The notes under the pieces: generated by a model
What the model was told of the DNA's origin: nothing
The model's input: only the letters and a program-made list of their open reading frames with translations
The model's database searches: none
Shown here: positions 43,515-51,789 of the stretch, piece after piece
Layout: every line of letters starts with the position of its first letter
Numbering within the stretch: the stretch's first letter is position 1
Position numbers and translations under genes: made by a program
Assembly (NCBI GenBank): GCA_934373635.1
Contig: CAKROZ010000001.1
Location: 271,174-335,173 of the forward strand
Reading direction: 5' to 3'
Length of the DNA stretch: 64,000 bases
DNA from: an uncultured Eubacteriales bacterium
GTDB taxonomy: Bacteria; Bacillota; Clostridia; Oscillospirales; CAG-272

Positions 43515-43823
43515 ATGGCAAAAGGAAAGATCAGAGTGAGACTGAAGAGCTATGATGCCACCATCATCGACGCCGCAGCGCAGAAGGTAGTGGAAGTAGC
43601 TAAGAAGAACGGAAGCCGTGTCAGCGGTCCGATTCCGCTTCCGACCGACAAAGAGATCGTCACGATCCTGAGAGCGGTTCACAAGTACAAGGACAGCCGT
43701 GAGCAGTTCGAAATGCGCACGCACAAGCGTCTCATCGATATCCTGGATCCTGCACAGAAGACCGTCGAGGCTCTGATGAGCATCGAGCTTCCCGCAGGCG
43801 TGGAAATCGAAATCAAGGCGTAA
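43515..43823 (+). CDS. rpsJ: 30S ribosomal protein S10
   Basis: This 102-residue head protein also pairs with NusB in rRNA antitermination. It shows KIRVRLKSYDATIIDAAA, GPIPLPTDKEIVTI and HKRLIDILDP. AAAGGAGG precedes ATG 43515. It opens the 16-kb ribosomal run. The 118-base gap to rplC folds into two small hairpins (CCCCGAGAGGGG and TCGGGA/TCCCGA), possible processing or control sites. Confidence 0.97.
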   Translation: MAKGKIRVRLKSYDATIIDAAAQKVVEVAKKNGSRVSGPIPLPTDKEIVTILRAVHKYKDSREQFEMRTHKRLIDILDPAQKTVEALMSIELPAGVEIEIKA

Positions 43824-43941
43824 GGAATCCCCGAGAGGGGTCGGGAGCTTCAAATCCCGAAGGCAAAGCCTCAAAGTCAAGTTGGCGGCTCCGCGAAGAG
43901 CGAAAATTCAACCCGTCAACCAATAACTGAACGGAGGAAAA

Positions 43942-44574
43942 ATGAAAAAAGGTTTGATCGGAAAGAAGCTGGGCATGACCCAGATCTTTGACGAAAAGGG
44001 CAATGTAATACCGGTGACCCTGATTGAAGCGGGTCCGTGTGCGGTAGTACAGAAGAAGACCGTCGCAAACGACGGATATGACGCACTTCAGCTTGCGTTC
44101 GAGGATGCGAAAGAGAAGCACCTCACCAAGGCTGAGCTCGGTCATTTCAAAAAGAGCGGTGTCTCCCCGAAGAAGCATCTGAAGGAATTCAGACTGGACG
44201 ACACGAGCGCATACGAGGTCGGTTCCGTGGTAACCGTCGATACCTTCGCCGCAGGCGACAAGGTCGACATCACAGGTATCACAAAGGGTCGCGGCTTCAG
44301 CGGTTGCGTGAAGAGATGGGGACATCACATCCTGAGAATGACTCACGGTACGGGTCCCATTCACCGTCAGTGCGGCTCCATGGGAGCAAACTCCACGCCT
44401 TCCCGTGTTTACAAGAACAAGAAGATGGCTGGACAGTACGGTAACGAACAGGTTACCATCCTTAACCTCGTAGCGGTGAAGATCGATGCGGAAAAGAATC
44501 TGATCGCGGTCAAAGGCGCGGTTCCCGGCTCCAAGGGCGGGATCGTCTTCCTCCGCGACTCGGTGAAAGCATAA
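43942..44574 (+). CDS. rplC: 50S ribosomal protein L3
   Basis: The 210-residue protein binds near the 3' end of 23S rRNA and reaches the peptidyl transferase centre. It has MKKGLIGKKLGMTQIFDEKG, the GHGTGPIHRQCGSMG-like loop and KKMAGQYGNEQVT. Length and frame are normal. GGAGG lies before ATG 43942; rplD starts 18 bases after its stop. Confidence 0.97.
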   Translation: MKKGLIGKKLGMTQIFDEKGNVIPVTLIEAGPCAVVQKKTVANDGYDALQLAFEDAKEKHLTKAELGHFKKSGVSPKKHLKEFRLDDTSAYEVGSVVTVDTFAAGDKVDITGITKGRGFSGCVKRWGHHILRMTHGTGPIHRQCGSMGANSTPSRVYKNKKMAGQYGNEQVTILNLVAVKIDAEKNLIAVKGAVPGSKGGIVFLRDSVKA

Positions 44575-44592
44575 CGGAAGGAGGAACAAACA

Positions 44593-45219
44593 ATGCCTAA
44601 TATGAAAGTTGTTGATATGGCGGGCAAGGAAGTCGGCGAGATCACTCTGTCGGACACCGTGTTCGGCGCGGAAGTCAATGAAGCAGTCCTCCATACCGCA
44701 GTCAGAGCATTTTTGCTCAACCAGAGACAGGGCACACAGTCCACGCTGACCCGCACGGAAGTTTCCGGCGGCGGCAAGAAGCCCTGGAAGCAGAAGGGTA
44801 CAGGCCGTGCAAGACAGGGCAGCACCCGTTCTCCTCAGTGGACACACGGCGGCGTAGCGCTCGGCCCGAAGCCCCGCAGCTATCGCGTCACCCTCAATAA
44901 GCGCGTAAAGAGAGTCGCGCTGTTCAGCGCCCTGTCTTCGAAGGTCGCGGGCGGCGAGATGATCGTTGTCGACAATATCGCGATGAATGAGTACAAGACC
45001 AAGACGATGGTCGCTATGCTCGAAAACCTCGGAGCCGCGAAGAAAGCACTCATCGTGCTTCCCGAAGTGAACGGCTTTGTTATCAAGAGCTGCGACAATA
45101 TCGAGGGCGTCAAGACCACGCAGTGGAACACCGTGAACGTATACGATGTCCTGAACTGCGACACCTTCATCATCGCAAAGGATGCGGTGAAGAAAATCGA
45201 GGAGGTATATGCAAGATGA
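44593..45219 (+). CDS. rplD: 50S ribosomal protein L4
   Basis: The 208-residue protein lines the exit tunnel with its extended loop (GTGRARQGSTRSPQWTHGG) and in enterobacteria represses the S10 operon. N-terminal VDMAGKEVGEI and core helices are intact. Its TGA overlaps the rplW ATG by 4 bases. A good AAGGAGG is upstream. Confidence 0.97.
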   Translation: MPNMKVVDMAGKEVGEITLSDTVFGAEVNEAVLHTAVRAFLLNQRQGTQSTLTRTEVSGGGKKPWKQKGTGRARQGSTRSPQWTHGGVALGPKPRSYRVTLNKRVKRVALFSALSSKVAGGEMIVVDNIAMNEYKTKTMVAMLENLGAAKKALIVLPEVNGFVIKSCDNIEGVKTTQWNTVNVYDVLNCDTFIIAKDAVKKIEEVYAR

Positions 45220-45512
45220 AGTCTTATGCGGATATCATTGTAAAACCTCTCATCACCGAGAAGAGCATGGACTCCGTCGGTGCGAAGCGTTACAGCTTTG
45301 AAGTGGTGAAGACCGCGACGAAGGCGGAGATCGCCGCCGCCGTCGAGGCGATGTTCAATAAGACCAAGGTCGCCAAGGTCAATGTTATCAATATGAAGAA
45401 GAAACCGAAGAGATACGGCGTACATGCCGGCTATACGGGCGAGTGGAAGAAAGCGATCGTCACCCTGACCGAAGAATCCGCTACGATTCCCTTCTTCGAC
45501 AGCATGAACTGA
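45216..45512 (+). CDS. rplW: 50S ribosomal protein L23
   Basis: The 98-residue protein sits at the tunnel exit and docks trigger factor and the signal recognition particle. ADIIVKPLITEKSMD and VNVINMKKKPKRYGVHAGYT are typical. ATG 45216 lies in the last codons of rplD, behind GGAGG; a longer frame upstream is out of register with known L23 starts. Confidence 0.96.
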   Translation: MKSYADIIVKPLITEKSMDSVGAKRYSFEVVKTATKAEIAAAVEAMFNKTKVAKVNVINMKKKPKRYGVHAGYTGEWKKAIVTLTEESATIPFFDSMN

Positions 45513-45527
45513 GGGAGGTAGTGAACA

Positions 45528-46358
45528 ATGGCTACAAAGAGATATAAGCCGACAACACCGTCGCGCAGAAACATGATGAGTCCTTCCTTCGACGAGGTTA
45601 CCAAGTTCACACCCGAGAAGAGCCTTATCGCGAAGAAAAAGAAGAACGCAGGCAGAAACAGCTACGGTAAAATCACCGTCCGTCACCAGGGCGGCGGCAA
45701 CAAGCAGAAGTACAGAATCATCGACTTCAAGAGAGATACCGAAGGTACGGCAAAGGTCATCGGCGTCGAGTACGACCCGAACAGAACCTCCTACATCGCA
45801 CTCCTTGAGAACGATGAGGGCAAGAAGAGCTATATCATTGCTCCCGTCGGACTGACCGACGGTGACGTCGTTGCCACCGGCGCCGACGCGGACATCAAGC
45901 CCGGCAACGTGCTCCCCATCTCGTCCATTCCCGTCGGTACGATCATCCACAACGTCGAGCTCTATCCCGGTAAGGGCGCACAGCTCGTTCGTTCCGCGGG
46001 TGCCTTCGCACAGCTGATGGCGAAGGAAAACGGCACGGCGCAGATCCGTCTCCCCTCGGGAGAGGTCCGCATCGTCCGTCTCGACTGCAAGGCGACCATC
46101 GGACAGGTCGGCAACCTTGAGCACGAGACCGTGAAGCTCGGTAAAGCGGGTAAGACCCGTCACATGGGCATTCGCCCGACGGTCCGCGGTTCTGTTATGA
46201 ACCCCTGCGATCACCCTCACGGCGGTGGTGAAGGTAAGTCTCCTGTCGGACATCCCGGACCGGTTACTCCTTGGGGCAAGCCCGCTCTCGGCTACAAGAC
46301 GAGAAACAAGAAGGCAAGAACCAACAAATTCATTATCAAGCGTCGCAACGCGAAGTAA
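45528..46358 (+). CDS. rplB: 50S ribosomal protein L2
   Basis: The 276-residue protein helps join the subunits and supports peptidyl transfer. It contains RHQGGGNKQKYRIIDFKR, RLPSGEVR and the essential-histidine block NPCDHPHGGGEGKSPVG followed by PWGKPALGYKTR. GGGAGG is 9 bases upstream. Complete. Confidence 0.98.
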   Translation: MATKRYKPTTPSRRNMMSPSFDEVTKFTPEKSLIAKKKKNAGRNSYGKITVRHQGGGNKQKYRIIDFKRDTEGTAKVIGVEYDPNRTSYIALLENDEGKKSYIIAPVGLTDGDVVATGADADIKPGNVLPISSIPVGTIIHNVELYPGKGAQLVRSAGAFAQLMAKENGTAQIRLPSGEVRIVRLDCKATIGQVGNLEHETVKLGKAGKTRHMGIRPTVRGSVMNPCDHPHGGGEGKSPVGHPGPVTPWGKPALGYKTRNKKARTNKFIIKRRNAK

Positions 46359-46383
46359 TGAGACTTGAGTAAGGAGAAACACA

Positions 46384-46665
46384 ATGAGCAGAAGCTTAAA
46401 GAAAGCGCCGTATGTAGAGCAGAAACTGTTCGACCGTATTGTCGCTATGAACGAAAAGAATGAGAAAAAGGTGCTGAAGACATGGTCTCGCGCTTCGACG
46501 ATCTTCCCTGAATTTGTCGGACATACCATCGCCGTCCACGACGGAAGAAAGCATGTTCCGGTGTATATCACGGAAGATATGGTCGGACACAAGCTCGGCG
46601 AATTTGCACTTACCCGTACCTTCAAGGGTCATGCGGGCTCAAAAACATCGAACAACGGAAACTGA
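46384..46665 (+). CDS. rpsS: 30S ribosomal protein S19
   Basis: The 93-residue head protein contacts the A-site tRNA region and forms a pair with S13. It has SRSLKKAPYVEQKLFDRI, TWSRASTIFPEFVGHTIAVHDG and KLGEFALTRTFKGHAG. AAGGAGA precedes the start. Confidence 0.97.
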   Translation: MSRSLKKAPYVEQKLFDRIVAMNEKNEKKVLKTWSRASTIFPEFVGHTIAVHDGRKHVPVYITEDMVGHKLGEFALTRTFKGHAGSKTSNNGN

Positions 46666-46693
46666 AAGTAAGCGATAGGAGGCAATTCCCTAA

Positions 46694-47035
46694 ATGGAAG
46701 CAAAAGCACATCTTAAATATGTGAGAATTTCTCCGCGCAAAGTGCAGATCGTTCTCGATCTCATCAGAGGCAAGGACACCGATGAAGCGATGGCTATTCT
46801 GAAGAATACCAACAAGATCGCCGCCGAGTCCCTCGTGAAGCTCCTGAAGAGCGCGGTAGCAAATGCCGAACACAATTTCAACATGGATGCGAGCAACCTC
46901 TATGTTTCTGAATGCTTCGTATGCCCCGGACCCACACTGAAGAGAGTTCAGCCGAGAGCACAGGGCAGAGCGTTCCAGATTCTGAAGAGAACCAGCCATG
47001 TTACACTTGCAGTCAAAGAGAAGGAGGTAGGTTGA
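46694..47035 (+). CDS. rplV: 50S ribosomal protein L22
   Basis: The 113-residue protein forms part of the exit tunnel wall; its loop is a known site of macrolide resistance. AHLKYVRISPRKVQIVLDLI, the ANAEHNFNMD segment and RAQGRAFQILKRTSHV are as expected. TAGGAGG lies upstream; rpsC starts two bases after the stop. Confidence 0.97.
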   Translation: MEAKAHLKYVRISPRKVQIVLDLIRGKDTDEAMAILKNTNKIAAESLVKLLKSAVANAEHNFNMDASNLYVSECFVCPGPTLKRVQPRAQGRAFQILKRTSHVTLAVKEKEVG

Positions 47036-47037
47036 CA

Positions 47038-47808
47038 ATGGGACAGAAAGTTAATCCCCACGGTCTGCGCGTAGGCGTAATCAAGAACTGGGATTCCAGA
47101 TGGTTCGTCGAAGACAAGAAATTCGGCGACAACATCGTATCCGACTACCGCATCAGAACCTACATTAAAAACAAGCTCCGCGGTGCGGGCATTCCGAAGA
47201 TCGAAATCGAGCGCGACAGCGCCCGCGTCAGAGTCTTCATCCAGTGCGCGAAGCCCGGTGTCGTCATCGGCTTCCACGGCGCGGAGATCGAAAAGCTCAG
47301 AGCAGAGCTTGAAGCCATGGTCGGCTGCCCCGTCGTCGTGAACGTGATCGAGATTAAGAATCCCGACATCAACGCTCAGCTCGTCGCCGAGTCCATCGCC
47401 GCACAGCTTGAGAAGCGAGTATCCTTCCGCCGCGCGATGAAGCTTGCCATCGGCAGAACCATGCGTCTCGGTGCGAGAGGTATCAAGGTATGCTGCTCCG
47501 GTCGTCTCGGCGGCGCCGAGATCGCTCGCGTGGAGCACTATCATGAGGGCACCATTCCGCTTCAGACTCTCAGAGCCGACATCGACTACGGCTTCTGTGA
47601 AGCGAACACCACCTACGGTAAGATCGGCGTAAAGGTCTGGATCTACAAGGGCGAAGTCCTCGCGGAGGGCGCTGCCGATCAGAGACCCGACCGTCGTGAG
47701 AGACGCCCGAGAAGAAACGACAACGGCAATCGCCGTCCGCAGCAGAACAGAGACGGCGGACGTCGTGACGGGCGGAACTTCAGAAAGAATGAGGAGGGCA
47801 GAAAGTAA
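47038..47808 (+). CDS. rpsC: 30S ribosomal protein S3
   Basis: The 256-residue protein lies at the mRNA entry and has a KH domain (about 40-110) and the C-terminal domain with GIKVCCSGRLGGAEIAR. After the usual end near residue 212 it carries an extra tail of about 44 residues rich in Arg, Asn, Asp and Gln. I start at ATG 47038 behind GGAGG. Its TAA shares one base with the rplP ATG. Confidence 0.97.
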   Translation: MGQKVNPHGLRVGVIKNWDSRWFVEDKKFGDNIVSDYRIRTYIKNKLRGAGIPKIEIERDSARVRVFIQCAKPGVVIGFHGAEIEKLRAELEAMVGCPVVVNVIEIKNPDINAQLVAESIAAQLEKRVSFRRAMKLAIGRTMRLGARGIKVCCSGRLGGAEIARVEHYHEGTIPLQTLRADIDYGFCEANTTYGKIGVKVWIYKGEVLAEGAADQRPDRRERRPRRNDNGNRRPQQNRDGGRRDGRNFRKNEEGRK

Positions 47809-48239
47809 TGTTAATGCCGAAGAGAGTTAAGTACAGACGCGTTCAGCGCGGACGTCTTAAAGGTAAAGCCCTTCGCGGTAACAAGATTTCGCACGGCTCC
47901 TACGGACTCGTAGCCCTCGAGCCGGCATGGATCACCTCGAATCAGATTGAGGCTGCCCGTATCGCTATGACGAGATACGTCAAGCGTGGCGGTCAGGTCT
48001 GGATCAAGATCTTCCCCGACAAGCCGATCACCGAGAAGCCTGCCGAGACCCGAATGGGTTCCGGTAAAGGCTCGCCCGAGTATTGGGTTGCCGTGGTGAA
48101 GCCCGGCAGAGTCATGTTCGAGATGGACGGCATCACCGAGGAACAGGCAAAAGAGGCGATGCGTCTCGCCGCGCACAAACTTCCCATCAAGTGCAAGTTT
48201 GTGACAAAGGCGGATTTTGAAACCAAAGAGGAGGCTTAA
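47808..48239 (+). CDS. rplP: 50S ribosomal protein L16
   Basis: The 143-residue protein helps shape the A-site. It starts MLMPKRVKYRRVQRGRLKG, and has the RIAMTRYVKRGGQVWIKIFP stretch and GSGKGSPEYWVAVVKPGR. TAATG overlap with rpsC means coupled translation; GAGG lies upstream within rpsC. Confidence 0.97.
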   Translation: MLMPKRVKYRRVQRGRLKGKALRGNKISHGSYGLVALEPAWITSNQIEAARIAMTRYVKRGGQVWIKIFPDKPITEKPAETRMGSGKGSPEYWVAVVKPGRVMFEMDGITEEQAKEAMRLAAHKLPIKCKFVTKADFETKEEA

Positions 48240-48242
48240 GCG

Positions 48243-48431
48243 ATGAAGGCAAAAGAACTGAGAGAGATGAATGCCGAGCAGCTGAATGCAAAGCTCGGTG
48301 AGCTCAAAGAAGAACTCTTCAATCTTCGTTTCCAGCTTGCAATCAACCAGCTTGACAATCCTCATAAGATCACAGATGTGAAGCATGACATTGCACGCGT
48401 TATGACCGTTCTTCGTGAGAAGAATGCTTGA
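48243..48431 (+). CDS. rpmC: 50S ribosomal protein L29
   Basis: A 62-residue two-helix protein near the tunnel exit, next to L23. It has the pattern KELREMNAEQLNAKLGELKE and FNLRFQLAINQL, closing with DIARVMTVLREK. It starts three bases after rplP, whose end supplies GAGG. Confidence 0.96.
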   Translation: MKAKELREMNAEQLNAKLGELKEELFNLRFQLAINQLDNPHKITDVKHDIARVMTVLREKNA

Positions 48432-48447
48432 AGGGAGAAACAGAATA

Positions 48448-48708
48448 ATGACGGAAACCCGTGATTTAAGAAAAGTGCGGATCGGCAAGGTCGTCAGCGA
48501 TAAGATGGATAAGACCATCGTCGTCGCCATCGAGGACAATGTCCGCCATCCCAAGTACGGAAAGATCATGAAGAAAACGGTCAAGATCCACGCACACGAC
48601 GAAAAGAACGAATGCGGTATCGGCGACAAGGTAGCTGTAATGGAGACGAGACCCCTTTCCGCGACGAAGAGATGGAGACTCGTCGAGATCGTCGAAAAGG
48701 CAAAATAA
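48448..48708 (+). CDS. rpsQ: 30S ribosomal protein S17
   Basis: This 86-residue OB-fold protein binds 16S rRNA early in assembly. RKVRIGKVVSDKMDKTIVVA, RHPKYGKIMKKTVKIHAHDE and METRPLSATKRWRLVEIVE are diagnostic. I start at ATG 48448 behind AGGGAGA; an upstream ATG would read back into rpmC. Confidence 0.96.
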   Translation: MTETRDLRKVRIGKVVSDKMDKTIVVAIEDNVRHPKYGKIMKKTVKIHAHDEKNECGIGDKVAVMETRPLSATKRWRLVEIVEKAK

Positions 48709-48770
48709 TCAAAAGACATCACTAAACCAGTAGGCAGGTCAAATGCTTGCCGAAAAAGGAGGAAAAAACA

Positions 48771-49139
48771 GTGATTCAGCAGCAATCGTTAATGAAAGTC
48801 GCGGACAACACCGGTGCCAAAGAGCTTATGTGCATTCGTGTTCTCGGCGGCTCGGGACGCCGCTATGCCGGAATCGGTGACATCGTTGTGTGTTGCGTGA
48901 AGAAAGCAGCGCCCGGCGGCGTTGTAAAGAAAGGCGAGGTAGTCAAAGCCGTTGTCGTAAGAACGGTGAAGGAGACCCGCCGTGCCGACGGTTCTTACAT
49001 CAAATTCGATGAGAACGCGGCAGTGATTATCAAGGACGACAAGACCCCGCGCGGTACGCGTATCTTTGGGCCTGTGGCAAGAGAGCTTCGTGAGCATGAC
49101 TTCACGAAGATCATGTCCCTCGCCCCCGAAGTGCTTTGA
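48771..49139 (+). CDS. rplN: 50S ribosomal protein L14
   Basis: The 122-residue protein binds at the subunit interface and is where the silencing factor RsfS docks. It begins with GTG 48771 (V/MIQQQSLMKVADNTGAKEL), after AAAGGAGG, which gives the canonical length. GSGRRYAGIGDIVVCCVKKA and DDKTPRGTRIFGPVARELR are typical. Confidence 0.97.
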   Translation: MIQQQSLMKVADNTGAKELMCIRVLGGSGRRYAGIGDIVVCCVKKAAPGGVVKKGEVVKAVVVRTVKETRRADGSYIKFDENAAVIIKDDKTPRGTRIFGPVARELREHDFTKIMSLAPEVL

Positions 49140-49159
49140 TCGAAGGAGGTAACGAACCA

Positions 49160-49486
49160 ATGAAACTTCATGTGAAAAAAGACGATCTGGTCGAGGTTAT
49201 CTCCGGTGATTCCAAAGGAACACGCGGCAAGGTAATCGCGGCAGCTCCCGAAGAGGGAAAAGTAATTGTAGCGGGTGCGAACATCGTGTCGAAGCACACG
49301 AAGGCGAGACGCCAGGGCGAGACCTCGAGCATCGTGAAGACCGAAGGCGCAATGTATGCGTCGAAGGTGATGCTCGTCTGCCCGAAGTGCGACAAGCCCG
49401 TTCGCGTCAAGTACAATGTGACCGTGGAGAACGGCAAAAAGACCAAGACCCGCGTCTGCGCGAAGTGCGGCGCGGAGATTAAGTGA
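49160..49486 (+). CDS. rplX: 50S ribosomal protein L24 (zinc-ribbon form)
   Basis: The 108-residue protein starts large-subunit assembly. The KOW motif (DLVEVISGDSKGTRGKVIA) leads. The C-terminal part has two CxxC pairs, CPKC and CAKC, about 26 residues apart, which should bind zinc, as in many Clostridia. ATG 49160 has AAGGAGG; the open frame upstream overlaps rplN and is not used. Confidence 0.96.
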   Translation: MKLHVKKDDLVEVISGDSKGTRGKVIAAAPEEGKVIVAGANIVSKHTKARRQGETSSIVKTEGAMYASKVMLVCPKCDKPVRVKYNVTVENGKKTKTRVCAKCGAEIK

Positions 49487-49499
49487 GGAGGGGCGAACA

Positions 49500-50039
49500 A
49501 TGTCGAGATTTTTGGAAAAATACAAGAATGAGGTCGCTCCCGCCCTCATGAAAAAATTCAGCTATTCTTCCGTGATGCAGATCCCGAAGCTCGATAAGAT
49601 CGTAATCAACGTCGGCGCGGGCGATGCCAGAGAGAACTCGAAGGTCATCGACAGCATCATCGAGGAGATCACTCTGATCTCGGGTCAGAGAGCGGTCCCC
49701 ACCTACGCACATAAGTCGATCGCAAACTTCAAGCTCCGTGAGGGCATGAAGATCGGCGTGAAGGTCACCCTTCGCGGCGAGAAGATGTATGAATTCATGG
49801 ATAAGCTCTTCAGCTTCGCGCTTCCGAGAGTCCGTGACTTCAAGGGTATCAACCCGAACGGCTTCGACGGCAGAGGCAACTATGCCCTCGGTTTGAAGGA
49901 GCAGCTGATCTTCCCCGAGATCGAATACGATAAGGTGGAGAAAATCCGCGGCATGGATATCGTTTTCGTCACCACGGCGAGAACCGACGCGGAAGCGAAA
50001 GAGTTGCTTGCTCAGATGGGCGCACCCTTCGCAGAGTAA
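49500..50039 (+). CDS. rplE: 50S ribosomal protein L5
   Basis: This 179-residue protein binds 5S rRNA in the central protuberance and touches the P-site tRNA. Typical are PKLDKIVINVGAGDAREN, SGQRAVPTYAHKSIANFKLR and RGMDIVFVTTARTDAEA. GAGGAGG precedes the start. Confidence 0.97.
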   Translation: MSRFLEKYKNEVAPALMKKFSYSSVMQIPKLDKIVINVGAGDARENSKVIDSIIEEITLISGQRAVPTYAHKSIANFKLREGMKIGVKVTLRGEKMYEFMDKLFSFALPRVRDFKGINPNGFDGRGNYALGLKEQLIFPEIEYDKVEKIRGMDIVFVTTARTDAEAKELLAQMGAPFAE

Positions 50040-50055
50040 TGAAGGAGGATGGAAC

Positions 50056-50241
50056 ATGGCTAAGAAAGCAATGGTGCTGAAGCAGCAGAAGGAACCGAAG
50101 TTTTCTACCCGCGCTTACAACAGATGCAGAATCTGCGGTAGACCTCATGCCTACCTCCGTAAGTACGGAATCTGCCGTATCTGCTTCCGTGAGCTTGCCT
50201 ACAAGGGCGAGATTCCGGGCGTCAGAAAGGCATCTTGGTAA
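50056..50241 (+). CDS. rpsN: 30S ribosomal protein S14, zinc-binding type Z
   Basis: The 61-residue short S14 has a four-cysteine zinc site: CRICGRPHAYLRKYGICRIC (C-x2-C-x12-C-x2-C), then FRELAYKGEIPGVRKASW. This is the zinc-needing paralogue, common in Firmicutes. ATG 50056 follows AAGGAGG. It ends the spc proximal block before a structured 162-base gap. Confidence 0.97.
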   Translation: MAKKAMVLKQQKEPKFSTRAYNRCRICGRPHAYLRKYGICRICFRELAYKGEIPGVRKASW

Positions 50242-50403
50242 GATCCTTCCTTCTTTGAAGGATTCGAATTCTCTCTAAACTACCGACAGGAAAATGCAAA
50301 AAGGTTGTTGAACTTTCAAACAATACCTTGCATTTTAACCGTCGGTCAGCCGCCGCTTTGCGGCAGCAAGAAACCATGAACTTGCATATAGGAGGATAAA
50401 ATA
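50242..50403 (+). other. Structured gap between rpsN and rpsH
   Basis: Three inverted repeats follow each other: GATCCTTC/GAAGGATTC right after rpsN; a long interrupted hairpin from ACCGAC (50282) to GTCGGT (50346) with inner pairs AAAATGCAA/TTGCATTTT and TTGTT/AACAA; and GCCGC/GCGGC near 50350. No gene or promoter is evident. It could be an RNA processing or control site in the spc part of the operon. Confidence 0.65.
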
Positions 50404-50802
50404 ATGCAAATTTCAGATGTAATCGCAGACATGCTCACAAGAATCAGAAACGCGAACAACGCGAAGCATGAGACTGTGGATATTCCGGCTTCCAATCTGA
50501 AGAAGTCGATTGCCGAGATTCTTCTCGAGGAAGGCTACATCAAGGCGTTCCAGATCGTGGAGGACGGCAAGCAGGGCATCATTCGCGTGACCCTGAAGTA
50601 CGCGCCCGGCAAGCAGAAGGTCATTCACGGCCTTCGCAGAGTGTCGAAGCCCGGTCTGCGTATCTACTCTAACTGCGAGGATATGCCGAAGGTCATGAAC
50701 GGCCTCGGTATCGCGATCGTCTCCACCTCGAAGGGTGTCATGACGGATAAGAAAGCAAGACAAGCCAATGTCGGCGGCGAAATCCTCGCCTTCGTATGGT
50801 AA
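50404..50802 (+). CDS. rpsH: 30S ribosomal protein S8
   Basis: The 132-residue protein is a central assembly factor and the spc-operon repressor in E. coli. DVIADMLTRIRNANNAKHET, the GLRRVSKPGLRIYSN stretch and STSKGVMTDKKARQANVGGE are typical. TAGGAGG lies before ATG 50404. The structured gap just upstream is in the right place for control, though S8 binding is not shown. Confidence 0.97.
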   Translation: MQISDVIADMLTRIRNANNAKHETVDIPASNLKKSIAEILLEEGYIKAFQIVEDGKQGIIRVTLKYAPGKQKVIHGLRRVSKPGLRIYSNCEDMPKVMNGLGIAIVSTSKGVMTDKKARQANVGGEILAFVW

Positions 50803-50818
50803 CGGGGAGGTAAGAAGA

Positions 50819-51358
50819 ATGTCAAGAATCGGTAGAATGCCCATTACAATTCCGGCGGGCGTAACAGTCACTGTGGCGGACGGAAACGTCGTCACCGTCA
50901 AAGGACCGCTCGGAGAGCTGACAGAGACCTTCCACACGGAGCTTACCATCGCGCAAGAGGGGAACACCCTGACGGTGACCCGTCCGAACGACGAAAAGGA
51001 AATGCGTTCTCTCCACGGACTGACGAGAACCCTCATCCACAACATGGTCGAGGGCGTGACGCACGGCTTCACAAAGAAGCTCGAGATCGTCGGCGTCGGT
51101 TACAGAGCAGAGAAGCAGGGAACGAAGCTCGTCCTCGGTCTCGGCTACTCGCACCCCGTGATCTTCGAGGAAGCGAACGGCATCAAGTTTGAGACCCCCG
51201 ATAACGTCACCATTCTCGTCAAGGGAATCGACAAGCAGGCGGTCGGACAGATGGCGGCAGTCATCCGAGCCAAGAGACCTCCCGAGCCCTACCTCGGTAA
51301 GGGTGTCAAGTACACCGGTGAAAAGATCCGCCGTAAGGCCGGAAAGACCGGTAAATAA
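50819..51358 (+). CDS. rplF: 50S ribosomal protein L6
   Basis: The 179-residue, two-domain protein lies near the factor-binding site. It shows SRIGRMPITIPAGVTVTVAD, VEGVTHGFTKKLEIVGVGYR and RAKRPPEPYLGKGVKY. I start at ATG 50819 behind GGGGAGG; the upstream frame runs inside rpsH. Confidence 0.97.
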   Translation: MSRIGRMPITIPAGVTVTVADGNVVTVKGPLGELTETFHTELTIAQEGNTLTVTRPNDEKEMRSLHGLTRTLIHNMVEGVTHGFTKKLEIVGVGYRAEKQGTKLVLGLGYSHPVIFEEANGIKFETPDNVTILVKGIDKQAVGQMAAVIRAKRPPEPYLGKGVKYTGEKIRRKAGKTGK

Positions 51359-51376
51359 TGAAAGGAGAGCGTTCCC

Positions 51377-51736
51377 ATGGTTAAGAGAACAGACAGCAAT
51401 CTGCAGCGTCTTAAAAGACATAAGAGAGTCCGCGGCAAGATTTCGGGTACCGCCGAAAGACCGCGTCTCGCCGTGTATCGTTCCAACGCCAACATTTCCG
51501 CTCAGATCATCGATGATGTGAAGGGCGTGACGCTGGTCAGCGCAAGCACGTATGAAAAGGACTTTGAAGGCACGGGTTCCAATAAGGAAGCCGCCAGAAA
51601 GGTCGGCAACACTCTCGCGAAGAGAGCACTTGAAAAAGGCATTTCCGCCGTCGTATTCGACCGCGGTGGCTACATTTATCACGGACGCGTATCGGAGCTC
51701 GCGGAAGGCGCCAGAGAAGGCGGCCTGAAGTTCTGA
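51377..51736 (+). CDS. rplR: 50S ribosomal protein L18
   Basis: The 119-residue protein binds 5S rRNA. It has RLKRHKRVRGKISGTAERPR, LAVYRSNANISAQIIDD, and GYIYHGRVSELAEGAREGGL at the end. AAAGGAGAG precedes ATG 51377. Confidence 0.97.
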   Translation: MVKRTDSNLQRLKRHKRVRGKISGTAERPRLAVYRSNANISAQIIDDVKGVTLVSASTYEKDFEGTGSNKEAARKVGNTLAKRALEKGISAVVFDRGGYIYHGRVSELAEGAREGGLKF

Positions 51737-51789
51737 TTTCCGGTTTATACGCTGTTTCGACAAAAAGAAACATTTGAAGGAGAAAACAC

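Noticed and set aside
43840..43862. tRNA T-arm-like word (CTTCAAATCCCG) between rpsJ and rplC
   Set aside because: Only a local hairpin; no cloverleaf can be drawn.
50255..50275. tRNA-like T-loop (GGATTCGAATTC)
   Set aside because: No acceptor stem, anticodon arm or 3' CCA-side pairing around it; it is part of a simple hairpin.
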